A DNA stretch of 64,000 nt. Source: Pseudomonas cannabina (GTDB lineage Bacteria; Pseudomonadota; Gammaproteobacteria; Pseudomonadales; Pseudomonadaceae). The stretch lies in NCBI RefSeq assembly GCF_900100365.1, contig NZ_FNKU01000002.1, positions 62,001-126,000 on the forward strand, given 5' to 3'. Below, piece by piece: positions 54,168 through 62,667 of the stretch. The notes beneath the pieces were generated by a model. That model did not search any database. It saw only the letters and a list, made by a program, of their open reading frames with translations, and was not told where the DNA came from. Within the stretch, counting starts at the first letter, position 1, and every line of letters starts with the position of its first letter. The translations under genes and the position numbers were made by a program.

Positions 54168-54196
54168 TGTGTGGCAAGCAACGCCGTTTCGGTTTC
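54168..54196 (-). promoter_or_regulatory. hrp box of hopQ1
   Basis: On the reverse strand GAAACC-N16-CCACACA, one mismatch from the HrpL consensus, 30 bp upstream of the start. The IS801-like element at 54235 is just outside it. Confidence 0.8.
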
Positions 54197-54323
54197 ATCA
54201 CCAGGGTCAAGTGCAGCTCGCTCCGGGTTAGAACTGGGCAGCCTGCGGCTGCAAATTGTGGGATTTTGAAATCGGTTATCATAGCCGAAATCGAGTCGAT
54301 CCCTCCTCAGCACAGGCTTACAC

Positions 54324-54605
54324 ATGGCGTCAGAGACCAAAAAACGTAAACGGGCGAGCCGGGCAAAAGCCAAGGCAAAGCAGACCCGTCTCCAACGCGC
54401 CGGGCATACCACCTTCGTTCCCGATACCGACTTTTTCTTCGATATCGATCCTTTGGGTGATGTCGATCTTTGTAGTTGCTGCCAGACAACGTATCTGAAC
54501 GACATGTTTCCCGACGCTTCTTGCGTAAGCGTTTCGATGAGAGAAGGGCCAGGCGGATTCGCCATCACCGCCGTCATTCACCACGATGAGGAGCCGCCCT
54601 GCTGA
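54324..54605 (+). CDS. 93-residue passenger protein, copy 3
   Basis: Complete copy of the protein at 32915. In this truncated element it is separated from a working transposase. Confidence 0.62.
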   Translation: MASETKKRKRASRAKAKAKQTRLQRAGHTTFVPDTDFFFDIDPLGDVDLCSCCQTTYLNDMFPDASCVSVSMREGPGGFAITAVIHHDEEPPC

Positions 54606-55072
54606 CGTGGCCTCTGCACCGCCTGCTTACAAACCTCGACCGCTCAAAAACCTCTTCACGGCCAACGGCTGCTGGGCAGATTTGCTGGAGGCCGGCGGTC
54701 TGCGCCAAATCGAAGTGGAGTCGATCAGCAAAATGCTCGCCTGCGGCACCTCGATACTGGGCGTCAAACACTACACCTGCGGCAACGACAGCTGCCCGCA
54801 CGTCAAATACCTGTGCAACACCTGCCATTGCCGGGCCTGTCCTTCCTGCGGCAAAAAGGCCACCGACCAGTGGATCGCCGTGCAAAACAACCGTCTGCCC
54901 GACTGCCCCTGGCAGCATCTGGTGTTCACGCTGCCCGACACGCTGTGGTCCCTGTTCTTCTACAACCGCTGGCTGCTTGATGCGCTGTTTCGTCTGGCGG
55001 CCGATAACCTGATCTACACCGCCAAGCGGCGCGGTTTGCGCGTCGGGATTTTCGGGGCGCTGCACACCTATG
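54586..55072 (+). pseudogene. IS801-like transposase, N-terminal fragment
   Basis: The first 162 residues, including the zinc block CGNDSCPHVKYLCNTC but not the HUH or tyrosine motifs. It ends in the unit arm at GALHTY. Confidence 0.9.
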
Positions 55073-55432
55073 TGTAACGACCTGCAATCGAAATGGCCCG
55101 GACCTGCAATCATCGCGTTTTTCGACCGGGATTAATTGCGTCTATCCGGCACCGCGAACCAGCATTGACTGCAAACGAACCTGCATCCACCCACTTCGAC
55201 CTGCAATCGAGAGCGGCCGACCAGGATTAAATGCGACTGAAAACCGATGATTTTAGCGGGGTTTACGCGGATGCACTCGGCTTAGTGCACTTTCTGTTTC
55301 ATTGCTCCGCACCCTGTACTGCGATCACACGATTCAGTCCGGTAGCCCGGTAGCGCTGCTGTTGGAAGCTCCAACCTCTTACCTCCGTAAGGTGCCATCG
55401 TCAAGTTTGTCTCTTTAGACTCTAGAATTTGT
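55073..55432 (+). repeat. Recombination-unit arm E5
   Basis: 360 bp that are the exact reverse complement of 51924-52283, the right arm of the intact unit. It starts TGTAACGACCTGCAATCG directly after CCTATG. It ends at AATTTGT, the point opposite the GAAC where the other half (39456) meets an IS801-like element. Confidence 0.85.
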
Positions 55433-55596
55433 CAAGGCCATACCGCGCGGGTCTGCCAGCGGGTCCGCCGGGCAGGGTGCATCCAGCGCCGACAGCGCTT
55501 TGAAAGGTCCGGGTTCGCCGTCGACAATGACATGCGCCAGTGAGGGCTGGTGCTCGATAATCCCGGCGGCCATCTCGCGAAAATCGAAGTCCCTGG
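55433..55596 (-). pseudogene. Unknown fragment, perhaps of an AMP-dependent ligase
   Basis: On the reverse strand one frame reads RDFDFREMAAGIIEHQPSLA, HVIVDGEPGPFKALSALDAP and CPADPLADPRGMAL. This resembles the middle of AMP-dependent acyl-CoA synthetases such as 2,3-dihydroxybenzoate ligases. It is only about 55 residues, bounded by the unit arm and by IS3 sequence. The assignment is weak. Confidence 0.35.
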
Positions 55597-55601
55597 CCTT
55601 C

Positions 55602-55832
55602 ACGCAGCAACTGTCGCCAGACCTTGCGCATGCCATATACATGGAAGTGCTCATCCCAGACTCGCTGGATGTGCTCACCCAGTTCCTGGTCACGCTGCGC
55701 ACGCGCTGACTGCTGGCTGGGGTCAGCCTGCTGAGCAGCGTACCGGTAGTACGTCGACGGGGCGATTGGCAACACCTTGCAAATCGGCACGACCCCGTAA
55801 GACTGGCGGTTTTCATCAATAAACGTCTTCAT
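55602..55832 (-). pseudogene. IS3 OrfB, N-terminal fragment
   Basis: The first 77 residues (QSYGVVPICKVLPIAPSTYY through MRKVWRQLLREG), with no catalytic domain, fused to foreign sequence at about 55597. Confidence 0.88.
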
Positions 55833-56152
55833 CGTTTGAATGGGCGGTCGAGCTCCGCCTGGGCAAAATAGGCTGAGGCCTTACGCAATATCTCGTTAGC
55901 TTGACGCAACTGACGGTTCTCACGCTCCAACAGCTTGACTCGCTCACGTTCGACTGTGCTCAGCCCATCACGCTGGCCGCTGTTGCGCTCAGATTGGCGA
56001 ACCCACAGCCGTAATGTCTCGGGCGTGCAGCCGATCTTGGGGGCAATGGCACTGAGGGTGGCCCACTGCGACTCGTACTCAGGAAGGTGTTCGAAAACCA
56101 TCCTGATGGCCCGCTCACGGACCTCTGGGGAGTACTTCGGTAGTTTTTTCAT
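55829..56152 (-). CDS. IS3 OrfA
   Basis: A 107-residue protein with an N-terminal helix-turn-helix ([18 protein letters not shown]) and a C-terminal leucine-zipper-like coiled coil ([19 protein letters not shown]). It binds the element ends. Its TGA overlaps the orfB start, the place where the family frameshifts. Confidence 0.88.
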   Translation of the reverse strand: MKKLPKYSPEVRERAIRMVFEHLPEYESQWATLSAIAPKIGCTPETLRLWVRQSERNSGQRDGLSTVERERVKLLERENRQLRQANEILRKASAYFAQAELDRPFKR

Positions 56153-56229
56153 CGCTCCATCCTCTCAAAGGTTGGAGTCTCCGAGAAACCCGGGGCGGTT
56201 CAATACCTTGGGCCAGCAACTCTCCACCC

Positions 56230-56433
56230 TTATGGGCAAGGAGTAATACAAGCCATGGGAGTACAGCAGACGGATGGCTGCGGTTCAGCTGCGATCGTGC
56301 CTCCTTGGTTTTGAGAGCCAGCCATATTATTAGCGCCATCGTCGGCATGAACAAGGGGTGCTTGCAGAGAAATGACAGTAAGACCGGCTAAGGCCGCAAA
56401 CTTGATTTTAGAGAAAGTGCAATTAAGTTTCAT
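56230..56433 (-). CDS. Small secreted Cys/Pro-containing peptide
   Basis: 67 residues from ATG 56433 (nine bases earlier another ATG is in frame). A signal peptide is plain: MKLNCTFSKIKFAALAGLTV, then ISLQAPLVHA and cleavage before DDGANN. The mature part is short and ends SVCCTPMACITPCP, with four Cys. Not recognised. It lies alone between IS3 and MITE-A, so it could be an orphan, but the signal peptide argues for a real gene. Confidence 0.5.
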   Translation of the reverse strand: MKLNCTFSKIKFAALAGLTVISLQAPLVHADDGANNMAGSQNQGGTIAAEPQPSVCCTPMACITPCP

Positions 56434-56487
56434 AGAATCCATCTTGTCTGATCAGAAAGTTTGAAAAAAATTGGAAATCTTCCATTA

Positions 56488-56588
56488 GGGAAGGTCTGAA
56501 AAAGCCTTTTCTTCAAAAGTCGAAGCCAGTAAATACAGGCGCTCCAGCCCGGTTCCTCTCCAAAAAAATGGGCTTTTTCAGAGGATAC
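56488..56588. repeat. MITE-A copy 3
   Basis: The element described at 25292, preceded by TTA and followed by ATTA. Confidence 0.87.
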
Positions 56589-56689
56589 ATTAGTGGTAAG
56601 TTAAGTACAACGGTTCCGTGCATAGGAGAATCCCGGCCAGGCACACCAACCCCTCAACTCGGCGTCAGGCCGCTCACCAGCACCCTGTC

Positions 56690-56924
56690 AGAGGACACGG
56701 GCAGGCGTTGCCTCCAGCCATTCTCTGGTTTGCCGCGACAACGCGTTGGATCGTAGCAACCTCTGGCGTCCGGATTCCGCAGGAGATGCGGGCGGCGGCA
56801 ACTCCGGACTGTTCGCCGAGCTGGCACTGCGACTGGAGTCATGTTCGCGCTCAGTTACTGGCTCGCCGTCTGTGCGCCACTGCCAAAAAAAATTTGATGG
56901 TCCTGCTCCGTTGATACCCGGCAT
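56690..56924 (-). pseudogene. hopAB1: hopAB1 (virPphA/avrPtoB family) effector, 5' fragment
   Basis: From ATG 56924 the frame reads MPGINGAGPSNFFWQWRTDG and later NALSRQTREWLEATPARV, as at the start of HopAB1. It stops after about 77 residues, beyond which the similarity ends. Only the secretion region is left; the kinase-binding and E3 ligase parts are missing. A degenerate hrp box lies upstream. Confidence 0.82.
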
Positions 56925-56983
56925 ATAGACTCTCCACTCCTGATCTCATGGTTGCGAACTGTTCCGGCTTCGGCAATTGGACA

Positions 56984-57012
56984 TGAGTTGGCGATCGGAC
57001 ATAAGTGGTTCC
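56984..57012 (-). promoter_or_regulatory. Imperfect hrp box of the hopAB1 relic
   Basis: On the reverse strand GGAACC-N16-CAACTCA, where the consensus second half would be CCACNNA. It is about 60 bp upstream of the relic's start. Confidence 0.55.
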
Positions 57013-57349
57013 ACGACTGATGCATATGGGGTCGATAGAGAAAACGGACAAAATCGTACTACAAGGGCTTCCCCATTGAGCACAAGCCCAATAGTTTCTG
57101 TTTGACTCCGCTGCATGTGCCGGATCGACTGAAAGAAGGTGAAGGACTGCGGTACTACAAACGGTCATCTTGAGCTGATCGCTCGGACCCTGATGAAAGA
57201 CGCACGTGAGGGCCTCGTTCGCTAATCGGGACTGAATTTCCCATACGATTTTTCAGGTATCCCTCACGCAGGTCCAACCCGCTTCACATCAACGACGGCA
57301 GTGCACATTGATCCTTTTATCCGCTCATGATCCTCGCCCTAACGCCTTA
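57013..57349. other. Spacer without recognised gene
   Basis: About 340 bp of mixed, probably decayed sequence between the hopAB1 relic and an IS801-like element. The short frames here show no ribosome sites or familiar motifs. Confidence 0.45.
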
Positions 57350-57442
57350 GAACTGGGCAGCCTGCGGCTGCAAATTGTGGGATTTTGAAATCGGTTATCA
57401 TAGCCGAAATCGAGTCGATCCCTCCTCAGCACAGGCTTACAC

Positions 57443-57724
57443 ATGGCGTCAGAGACCAAAAAACGTAAACGGGCGAGCCGGGCAAAAGCCAAGGCAAAGC
57501 AGACCCGTCTCCAACGCGCCGGGCATACCACCTTCGTTCCCGATACCGACTTTTTCTTCGATATCGATCCTTTGGGTGATGTCGATCTTTGTAGTTGCTG
57601 CCAGACAACGTATCTGAACGACATGTTTCCCGACGCTTCTTGCGTAAGCGTTTCGATGAGAGAAGGGCCAGGCGGATTCGCCATCACCGCCGTCATTCAC
57701 CACGATGAGGAGCCGCCCTGCTGA
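57443..57724 (+). CDS. 93-residue passenger protein, copy 4
   Basis: Same protein as at 32915, overlapping the transposase start by 20 bases. Confidence 0.65.
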   Translation: MASETKKRKRASRAKAKAKQTRLQRAGHTTFVPDTDFFFDIDPLGDVDLCSCCQTTYLNDMFPDASCVSVSMREGPGGFAITAVIHHDEEPPC

Positions 57725-58934
57725 CGTGGCCTCTGCACCGCCTGCTTACAAACCTCGACCGCTCAAAAACCTCTTCACGGCCAACGGCTGCTGGGCAGAT
57801 TTGCTGGAGGCCGGCGGTCTGCGCCAAATCGAAGTGGAGTCGATCAGCAAAATGCTCGCCTGCGGCACCTCGATACTGGGCGTCAAACACTACACCTGCG
57901 GCAACGACAGCTGCCCGCACGTCAAATACCTGTGCAACACCTGCCATTGCCGGGCCTGTCCTTCCTGCGGCAAAAAGGCCACCGACCAGTGGATCGCCGT
58001 GCAAAACAACCGTCTGCCCGACTGCCCCTGGCAGCATCTGGTGTTCACGCTGCCCGACACGCTGTGGTCCCTGTTCTTCTACAACCGCTGGCTGCTTGAT
58101 GCGCTGTTTCGTCTGGCGGCCGATAACCTGATCTACACCGCCAAGCGGCGCGGTTTGCGCGTCGGGATTTTCGGGGCGCTGCACACCTATGGACGGCGGC
58201 TCAACTGGCATCCCCACGTCCACCTGTCGGTGACCGCGGGCGGCCTGGATGAGCAGGGCGTCTGGAAAAATCTGTCGTTCCACAAAGAGGCCCTGCGGCG
58301 GCGCTGGATGTGGCTGGTGCGCGATTACCTGCTGGGACAGCCGCTTTCGCAACTGACGATGCCGCCGCCGCTGGCCCACATCCACTGTGAAAGCGACTGG
58401 CACCGTCTGATACTGACCGCTGGCGGCCAGCACTGGCACATCCACTTGTCGAAGAAGACGGAAAACGGCCGAAAGACCGTCAATTACCTGGGCCGCTACC
58501 TGAAAAAACCGCCGATCTCGGGCAGTCGTCTGGCGCATTACACCAACGGGGCCACGTTGAGCTTCACCTACCTGGATCACCGCACACAGACCTATCAGCA
58601 GGAAACGCTGAGCCAGGCCGACATGCTGCGCCGGGTGGTGCAGCACATCCCGGAAAAGCATTTCCGGATGATCCGGTATTTTGGTTTTCTGGCCAATCGG
58701 GTGTGTGGGAAATACCTGCCGAAGGTGTATGAAGCATTGAAGATGGCGACGCCAGGACCGACACCGAAGCTGTATTTTGTGCAGATGGCCAAAGCCTTTC
58801 TAAACGTCGATCCGTTCCGTTGCGTGCTGTGTGGCGCGCGGATGGTATACACGGCGGCAATCAGCGGGCTGACGGTACAGGGACTGGTCCTCAACGCTCA
58901 GGCGATCGCGCAGATGAGGTACGTGAAGCCCTGA
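57705..58934 (+). CDS. IS801-like HUH transposase, copy 4
   Basis: A 409-residue transposase, apparently identical to those at 33177 and 38046, all motifs intact. Confidence 0.9.
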   Translation: MRSRPADVASAPPAYKPRPLKNLFTANGCWADLLEAGGLRQIEVESISKMLACGTSILGVKHYTCGNDSCPHVKYLCNTCHCRACPSCGKKATDQWIAVQNNRLPDCPWQHLVFTLPDTLWSLFFYNRWLLDALFRLAADNLIYTAKRRGLRVGIFGALHTYGRRLNWHPHVHLSVTAGGLDEQGVWKNLSFHKEALRRRWMWLVRDYLLGQPLSQLTMPPPLAHIHCESDWHRLILTAGGQHWHIHLSKKTENGRKTVNYLGRYLKKPPISGSRLAHYTNGATLSFTYLDHRTQTYQQETLSQADMLRRVVQHIPEKHFRMIRYFGFLANRVCGKYLPKVYEALKMATPGPTPKLYFVQMAKAFLNVDPFRCVLCGARMVYTAAISGLTVQGLVLNAQAIAQMRYVKP

Positions 58935-59118
58935 CAGGGGGAAGGTGCGTCCGCACCTAGGCTTCGCGGTGAAATAACCTGCATTAACGCTGATTTATAG
59001 GGATTTTCACTGCATAAGTAACGCATCAGCGTCTTCCTACACATCGCTATGAAGGCATGACGCCTCCTTCCAAGCGTCAGCTTGATGCATAGGCATTTTG
59101 AAATTCCTATGCATGAAC

Positions 59119-59343
59119 CTCAACGCTCAGGCGATTGCGCAGATGAGGTACGTGAAGCCCTGACAGGGGGTAGGTGCGTCCGCACCTAGGCTTCGCGGTG
59201 AAATAACCTGCATTAATGCTTGTTGATAGGGATTTTCACTGCATAAGTAACGCATCAGCGTCTTCCTACCCATCGCTTTGAAGGCATGACGCCTCCGTCA
59301 TAGCGTCAGCCTGATGCATAGGCATTTTGAAATTCCTATGCAT
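59119..59343 (+). mobile_element. IS801-like 3' end fragment
   Basis: It carries the last codons of a transposase (LNAQAIAQMRYVKP) and the downstream sequence to the origin hairpin, with about ten base differences from the full copy next to it. It is followed by GGAC. It is an older copy against which copy 4 inserted. Confidence 0.85.
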
Positions 59344-59446
59344 GGACGTACAGCTAACGGCGTGCCGCCATAACCCGTCAACTCAAGCCGACCAACAGCA
59401 CATAAACCACTGCCTGGTCGCAATTAACTCATTCAACCACGCCCCA

Positions 59447-60760
59447 TCATGAACAATCGTCATGTTCCTCTTTTAACGGCTCTCCAGCTTGCGGCCCCTG
59501 CGGGACCGCAGATATCTGATGTACACCGGATTGCACACCAGGAGCGCGATGATTTGCAGCCTGGCCCGGAGCGGGTTGTGGGGTAGTTGAACCGACTGGG
59601 CCATGTGCCCCAGTCGCAGCCTTGGCAGGCTGACGGGTGACCCTGAGAACACTCACAGTGGATGGTTGAGAGACTTCAGTGAGAATGTGCGTGTAGCTGG
59701 CCACCGTTCTCACCGAAACGCCGGCGAGTGTCGCAATGGCAGAACGTACCAATGCTTTGCCCTGGTCTTGAAGCTGCCTGCACGCAGCACGGATTTTCGA
59801 TTCTGTGGCTTTGTGCCGCAGCTCATTGGTGCGCTTCGCAGCGAGGCTCTGCCGCTCGGTGAGCGACAAGCTGCCATCGAGCTGCATTGCCCCTCGGTGG
59901 CAACGGCGATCACCGGTGTAGCGATCCCACGTCCAGCGACCTACGGATTTGACCGTGGCGCGTATCGACGACAGCGGCAGGTTTTCCGAAAAACCCTGTT
60001 TTAGAAAGCTGTTGTGGTTGTACGCATACGCATCGAGCGAGCGCATGAACGACTCGAACGAACCCAGCTCGCGCTCGCGATTGACGATGCTGTACGCAAA
60101 ATAACGCAGCTGCTCGAACAGGATGCAGTGGCGCGAATGGCTGACCTGGTCAAGCTTGGGGCCTGTGGCCCACGGCTTGACGGTCAACTCCACCGCGCTC
60201 GCCAGTTCGCCCAGTTCGTACACGTGGCTGTGAAATTCGGTCGTCTCCCACCAGGGATGGCCAGGTGTTTTGGCAACCGGGCCACCGTGATAGTCCACGT
60301 CCGCGTCGAGGCGAGCCGCAAACGCGGCATAGATCGCTTTCATGTACTGAATCGGCTTGGCCCGTGCATTCTCTGTCGTGCATACGGACGGCACGGCATA
60401 GAACAACTGGGAATGGCCGCTTTTGCGGTTGCGCACCATCAGGTTCGGCGCAGGCAACCCGGCATCGTCCCAGGCCAAGGCGTTGGCATGGTCCAGGTCG
60501 AACACCAGCCAGGACACCATGCCGGGGCGATTGACCTGCATATAGGGATAACGCAGCGCGTATTCACGAGGACGGACGCGAGTCGCGGTTTTGTCGTCAC
60601 TGCACCGCGCGAGGTACGGCGCTTCCAGCAATAACCGGTTGAGCGCAGTGCCGTCTTCGAAGAAACGGGCAGGCGGCATGTGGGTGCTGCTGGCCAGCGG
60701 ATCGGTTTTGGCCGTGGATGAGGTCGCGAGGGCAAGACTGTTCGCGTTGTCGTGGCTCAT
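59447..60760 (-). CDS. repA: Plasmid replication initiator RepA (pPT23A family, ColE2-like)
   Basis: A 437-residue ColE2-type initiator. N-terminal features are RFFEDGTALNRLLLEAPYLA, MVSWLVFDLDHANALAWDDA, SGHSQLFYAVPS and HPWWETTEFHSHVYELGEL, the primase-like part that makes the ColE2 primer. SIRATVKSVGRWTWDRYTGD follows. A C-terminal helix-turn-helix (VRSAIATLAGVSVRTVASYT) binds the origin, and the tail is variable and proline-rich. The ATG overlaps the stop of a leader peptide, indicating translational coupling. In ColE2 replicons the origin lies downstream of rep, i.e. left of 59447 here, where IS801 sequence now comes within 104 bp. Confidence 0.93.
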   Translation of the reverse strand: MSHDNANSLALATSSTAKTDPLASSTHMPPARFFEDGTALNRLLLEAPYLARCSDDKTATRVRPREYALRYPYMQVNRPGMVSWLVFDLDHANALAWDDAGLPAPNLMVRNRKSGHSQLFYAVPSVCTTENARAKPIQYMKAIYAAFAARLDADVDYHGGPVAKTPGHPWWETTEFHSHVYELGELASAVELTVKPWATGPKLDQVSHSRHCILFEQLRYFAYSIVNRERELGSFESFMRSLDAYAYNHNSFLKQGFSENLPLSSIRATVKSVGRWTWDRYTGDRRCHRGAMQLDGSLSLTERQSLAAKRTNELRHKATESKIRAACRQLQDQGKALVRSAIATLAGVSVRTVASYTHILTEVSQPSTVSVLRVTRQPAKAATGAHGPVGSTTPQPAPGQAANHRAPGVQSGVHQISAVPQGPQAGEPLKEEHDDCS

Positions 60761-60879
60761 GCTTCACCGCCTTGGCTAACTGGTTGGCCAACGCGGTGAA
60801 AGGGTGTGACGCAAGGGGTCAACTGGGGGGGCAGGGTGCTGTCATCGAGGTCGCACAGCAGCTGAAAAATCTTTTCCAT
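60757..60879 (-). CDS. RepA leader peptide (RepI-like)
   Basis: A 40-residue frame (MEKIFQLLCDLDDSTLPPQL...) whose TGA overlaps the repA start in ATGA. Such leader peptides couple repA translation to leader structure in pPT23A-like plasmids. The ATG is preceded by GTGGACTT. Confidence 0.6.
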   Translation of the reverse strand: MEKIFQLLCDLDDSTLPPQLTPCVTPFHRVGQPVSQGGEA

Positions 60880-61157
60880 AAGTCCACCGTTCAGCGGTGA
60901 ACTGAAGGCTTCACTTTTGACGGCTTGCACAAAACCGCAGTGAACGCCATAATCAGCTCACGTTATGTGTGTTGAACAGGTGTTCCCATCTCTAAGGGCC
61001 TGTTCAAGATTTTCCAAAAAGCCCCGGCGCCAACCGGGGCTTTTTGGTTTCTGCATTTTGTGAATCTACATCGTCGCTTTCCTGCAAATAAAACTGTGCC
61101 GGATAGTAGCATGGGAGCCTCACTTTTCGCGTTACAAAATCCGCTGTTTTCAACGAG
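60880..61157. promoter_or_regulatory. repA leader/promoter region with terminator hairpin
   Basis: About 280 bp without a gene. AAAAAGCCCCGGCGCC...GGGGCTTTTT at 61016-61045 is a strong, near-symmetric terminator that separates repA from upstream genes. Between it and repA, GAACAGGTGTTC near 60974 is a further dyad. Antisense RNA control of repA is expected here, but no promoter was fixed. Confidence 0.6.
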
Positions 61158-61385
61158 CTAGGACGCTCTCCTGGGCACCATCGGCCCTTCATGGCTCGAT
61201 TTGCTCAAGTACCGTGTGTAAAGCCCGCGCCGGAACCTCTGAAAATCAGCAGCGTCAAGCCAAGGGGCACTGGCCTCCCACGCGTCCCGAGGCGCACCTT
61301 CTAGCCGATCCTGGCTGACCAGCAGATACGCTTCGTCGTTGCGCCCATCGTCGTTGCGGATGAATTCACAAAGGTGGTTTGTCAT
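61158..61385 (-). CDS. Small hypothetical plasmid protein
   Basis: 75 residues from ATG 61385 (AAGGAA nine bases upstream): MTNHLCEFIRNDDGRNDEAY..., with WEASAPWLDAADFQRFRRGL. Not recognised. It follows the GntR-type gene by 79 bp on the same strand. Confidence 0.55.
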   Translation of the reverse strand: MTNHLCEFIRNDDGRNDEAYLLVSQDRLEGAPRDAWEASAPWLDAADFQRFRRGLYTRYLSKSSHEGPMVPRRAS

Positions 61386-61464
61386 TGTTGCCATTTCCTT
61401 GTTCGCGTTTCGGTGCCAACGGCTGGATGCAGAACAGCCAGGCCCATAGCGACCGGCTGGAGCA

Positions 61465-61893
61465 TCAGCAAGGGGTAGGGCGCAGTCGGCCCAGGACGTG
61501 CAGGATTTCATTTTCAAAGGCCACTTTTGATTCGAGGTCGCCCAGCTGCGTATGGCGTTCTGCAACGCACCTCAGCAAGCCAGGCAGGTGGCCGCACTGG
61601 GGCAGCTCACGGCCGTTCGTGACCCGATAGCTTTTGTGATACTCCGTCGCGATGTAACCCTGCGTCTCCAATGACCGCAGGGCTTCGCGCACCGGCATCC
61701 GGCTGACCTGGAAGGCATTGGCAATGGCTTGCTGCGTAAGCCGTTCACCCGGTTCAAGTCGTCCATCCATGATGGCTTCGCGAAGCACTTCTTCAATGGT
61801 CTCGCGGGGCAGCGCTATTGGCTGTGCCAAGCCGTAGGCCAGGTGTTCAAGCACCTGCTGAGCGTGCAGTTTTTGCGTTCTGTGGTTAATCAT
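61465..61893 (-). CDS. GntR-family transcriptional regulator (short)
   Basis: About 142 residues from ATG 61893 (AGGTGAAGG upstream). The winged helix is clear: TIEEVLREAIMDGRLEPGER, LTQQAIANAFQVSRMPVREA and LRSLETQGYIATEY. The C-terminal ligand domain is short (about 60 residues) compared with the usual FadR/VanR 120 or more, so it may be truncated or may sense no ligand. It could control the nearby plasmid genes. Confidence 0.82.
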   Translation of the reverse strand: MINHRTQKLHAQQVLEHLAYGLAQPIALPRETIEEVLREAIMDGRLEPGERLTQQAIANAFQVSRMPVREALRSLETQGYIATEYHKSYRVTNGRELPQCGHLPGLLRCVAERHTQLGDLESKVAFENEILHVLGRLRPTPC

Positions 61894-62083
61894 GTCCTTC
61901 ACCTATTTAACGAATGCGTACTGCCCCCTGCGCTGTAGAGCTGGGCTCAGCGCTGCACATGATTGACGGGGTTGTGATGTGTATCAGGAACCGCTTGAGA
62001 GCCCGGAGGACCTGGATGATGCGCTCCTGGCCGAACTGGAGTTGGGGTGACGGAATTTTCTGGGGTTTCCCCCCTTAAGGTGT
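61894..62083. other. Spacer with a C-terminal coding trace
   Basis: No full gene. On the forward strand YQEPLESPEDLDDALLAELE plus LG then TGA (to about 62050) looks like the acidic tail of a lost protein. Confidence 0.35.
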
Positions 62084-62647
62084 CTACTTGTCGCCGGCGA
62101 CCCTGCTGGACTCAAACGAAGCGCTGTCATCTGCGGTGTACACATCCCAAGGGACTTTCACCCCGTTGACCAGAAAGCCCCAGTCACAGGATTTAGGGCG
62201 AGTGATGAACAGGGTGTAAGCACCGCCTGCTGCCACCTGGTCGATACGGTGATACTCACCAGGACGCAGCGCTGCGCAGGTGCCTGTTCTGCGCTCGATG
62301 CGCTCAGTGACCTGTCCATGGGTATTGATCATGATCAGACGCTGCTCGACGTACTCACCCTGCAGGATGATCGTGCGGGCGTGCCAAGGGTGGTCGTGCA
62401 GGTCGCGATCACGATCCTCGCGCAAGATGTGGTGGACCCGAACCGACCAGGGAAACCAGCGATGTTTGGGTTGCTGCCTGACGCGATCATAGCCCTCGAA
62501 CAGCCACCAGCGGCCCATGTAGCGTTCCTGACCATCGGCCGAGGTGATGTGTTGGTAAGGCGTACGCTGGGCACGTCGAATGATCCAGGCGGCGACGCAT
62601 GGACGCGACACGATCACCGCAAAAGCTCGCCAAAGAGTCTCTTTCAT
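62084..62647 (-). CDS. Cupin-like plasmid protein
   Basis: 187 residues from ATG 62647. The core RVHHILREDRDRDLHDHPWH, IILQGEYVEQRLI and LRPGEYHRIDQVAAGGAYTL fits a cupin barrel, with histidines and glutamate placed as metal ligands. A hydrophobic N-terminal stretch (LWRAFAVIVSRPCVAAWII) may anchor it. Substrate unknown. It follows the next gene by 20 bp and probably forms an operon with it and the coupling-protein gene. Confidence 0.68.
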   Translation of the reverse strand: MKETLWRAFAVIVSRPCVAAWIIRRAQRTPYQHITSADGQERYMGRWWLFEGYDRVRQQPKHRWFPWSVRVHHILREDRDRDLHDHPWHARTIILQGEYVEQRLIMINTHGQVTERIERRTGTCAALRPGEYHRIDQVAAGGAYTLFITRPKSCDWGFLVNGVKVPWDVYTADDSASFESSRVAGDK

Positions 62648-62667
62648 GGGGGCTCCAATCAGCAAAG

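Larger units (their letters stand above)
54235..55072 (+). mobile_element. IS801-like element with passenger gene, copy 3 (truncated)
   Basis: It starts after GAAC (54231-54234) like the full copies and contains the passenger gene and the first 40 per cent of the transposase. It is then cut after CACCTATG by the recombination-unit arm at 55073. Confidence 0.88.
55597..56202 (-). mobile_element. IS3-family element (IS51-like), 3' part lost
   Basis: It contains complete orfA, the start of orfB and the 5' terminal repeat (reverse strand TTGAACCGCCCCGGGTTTCTC, ending at 56202). It is the complement of the truncation at 28615-29635. Confidence 0.87.
57354..59114 (+). mobile_element. IS801-like element with passenger gene, copy 4
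   Basis: A 1,761-bp full-length copy with GAAC before (57350-57353) and after (59115-59118). It is followed immediately by the 3' end of another copy. Confidence 0.88.
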
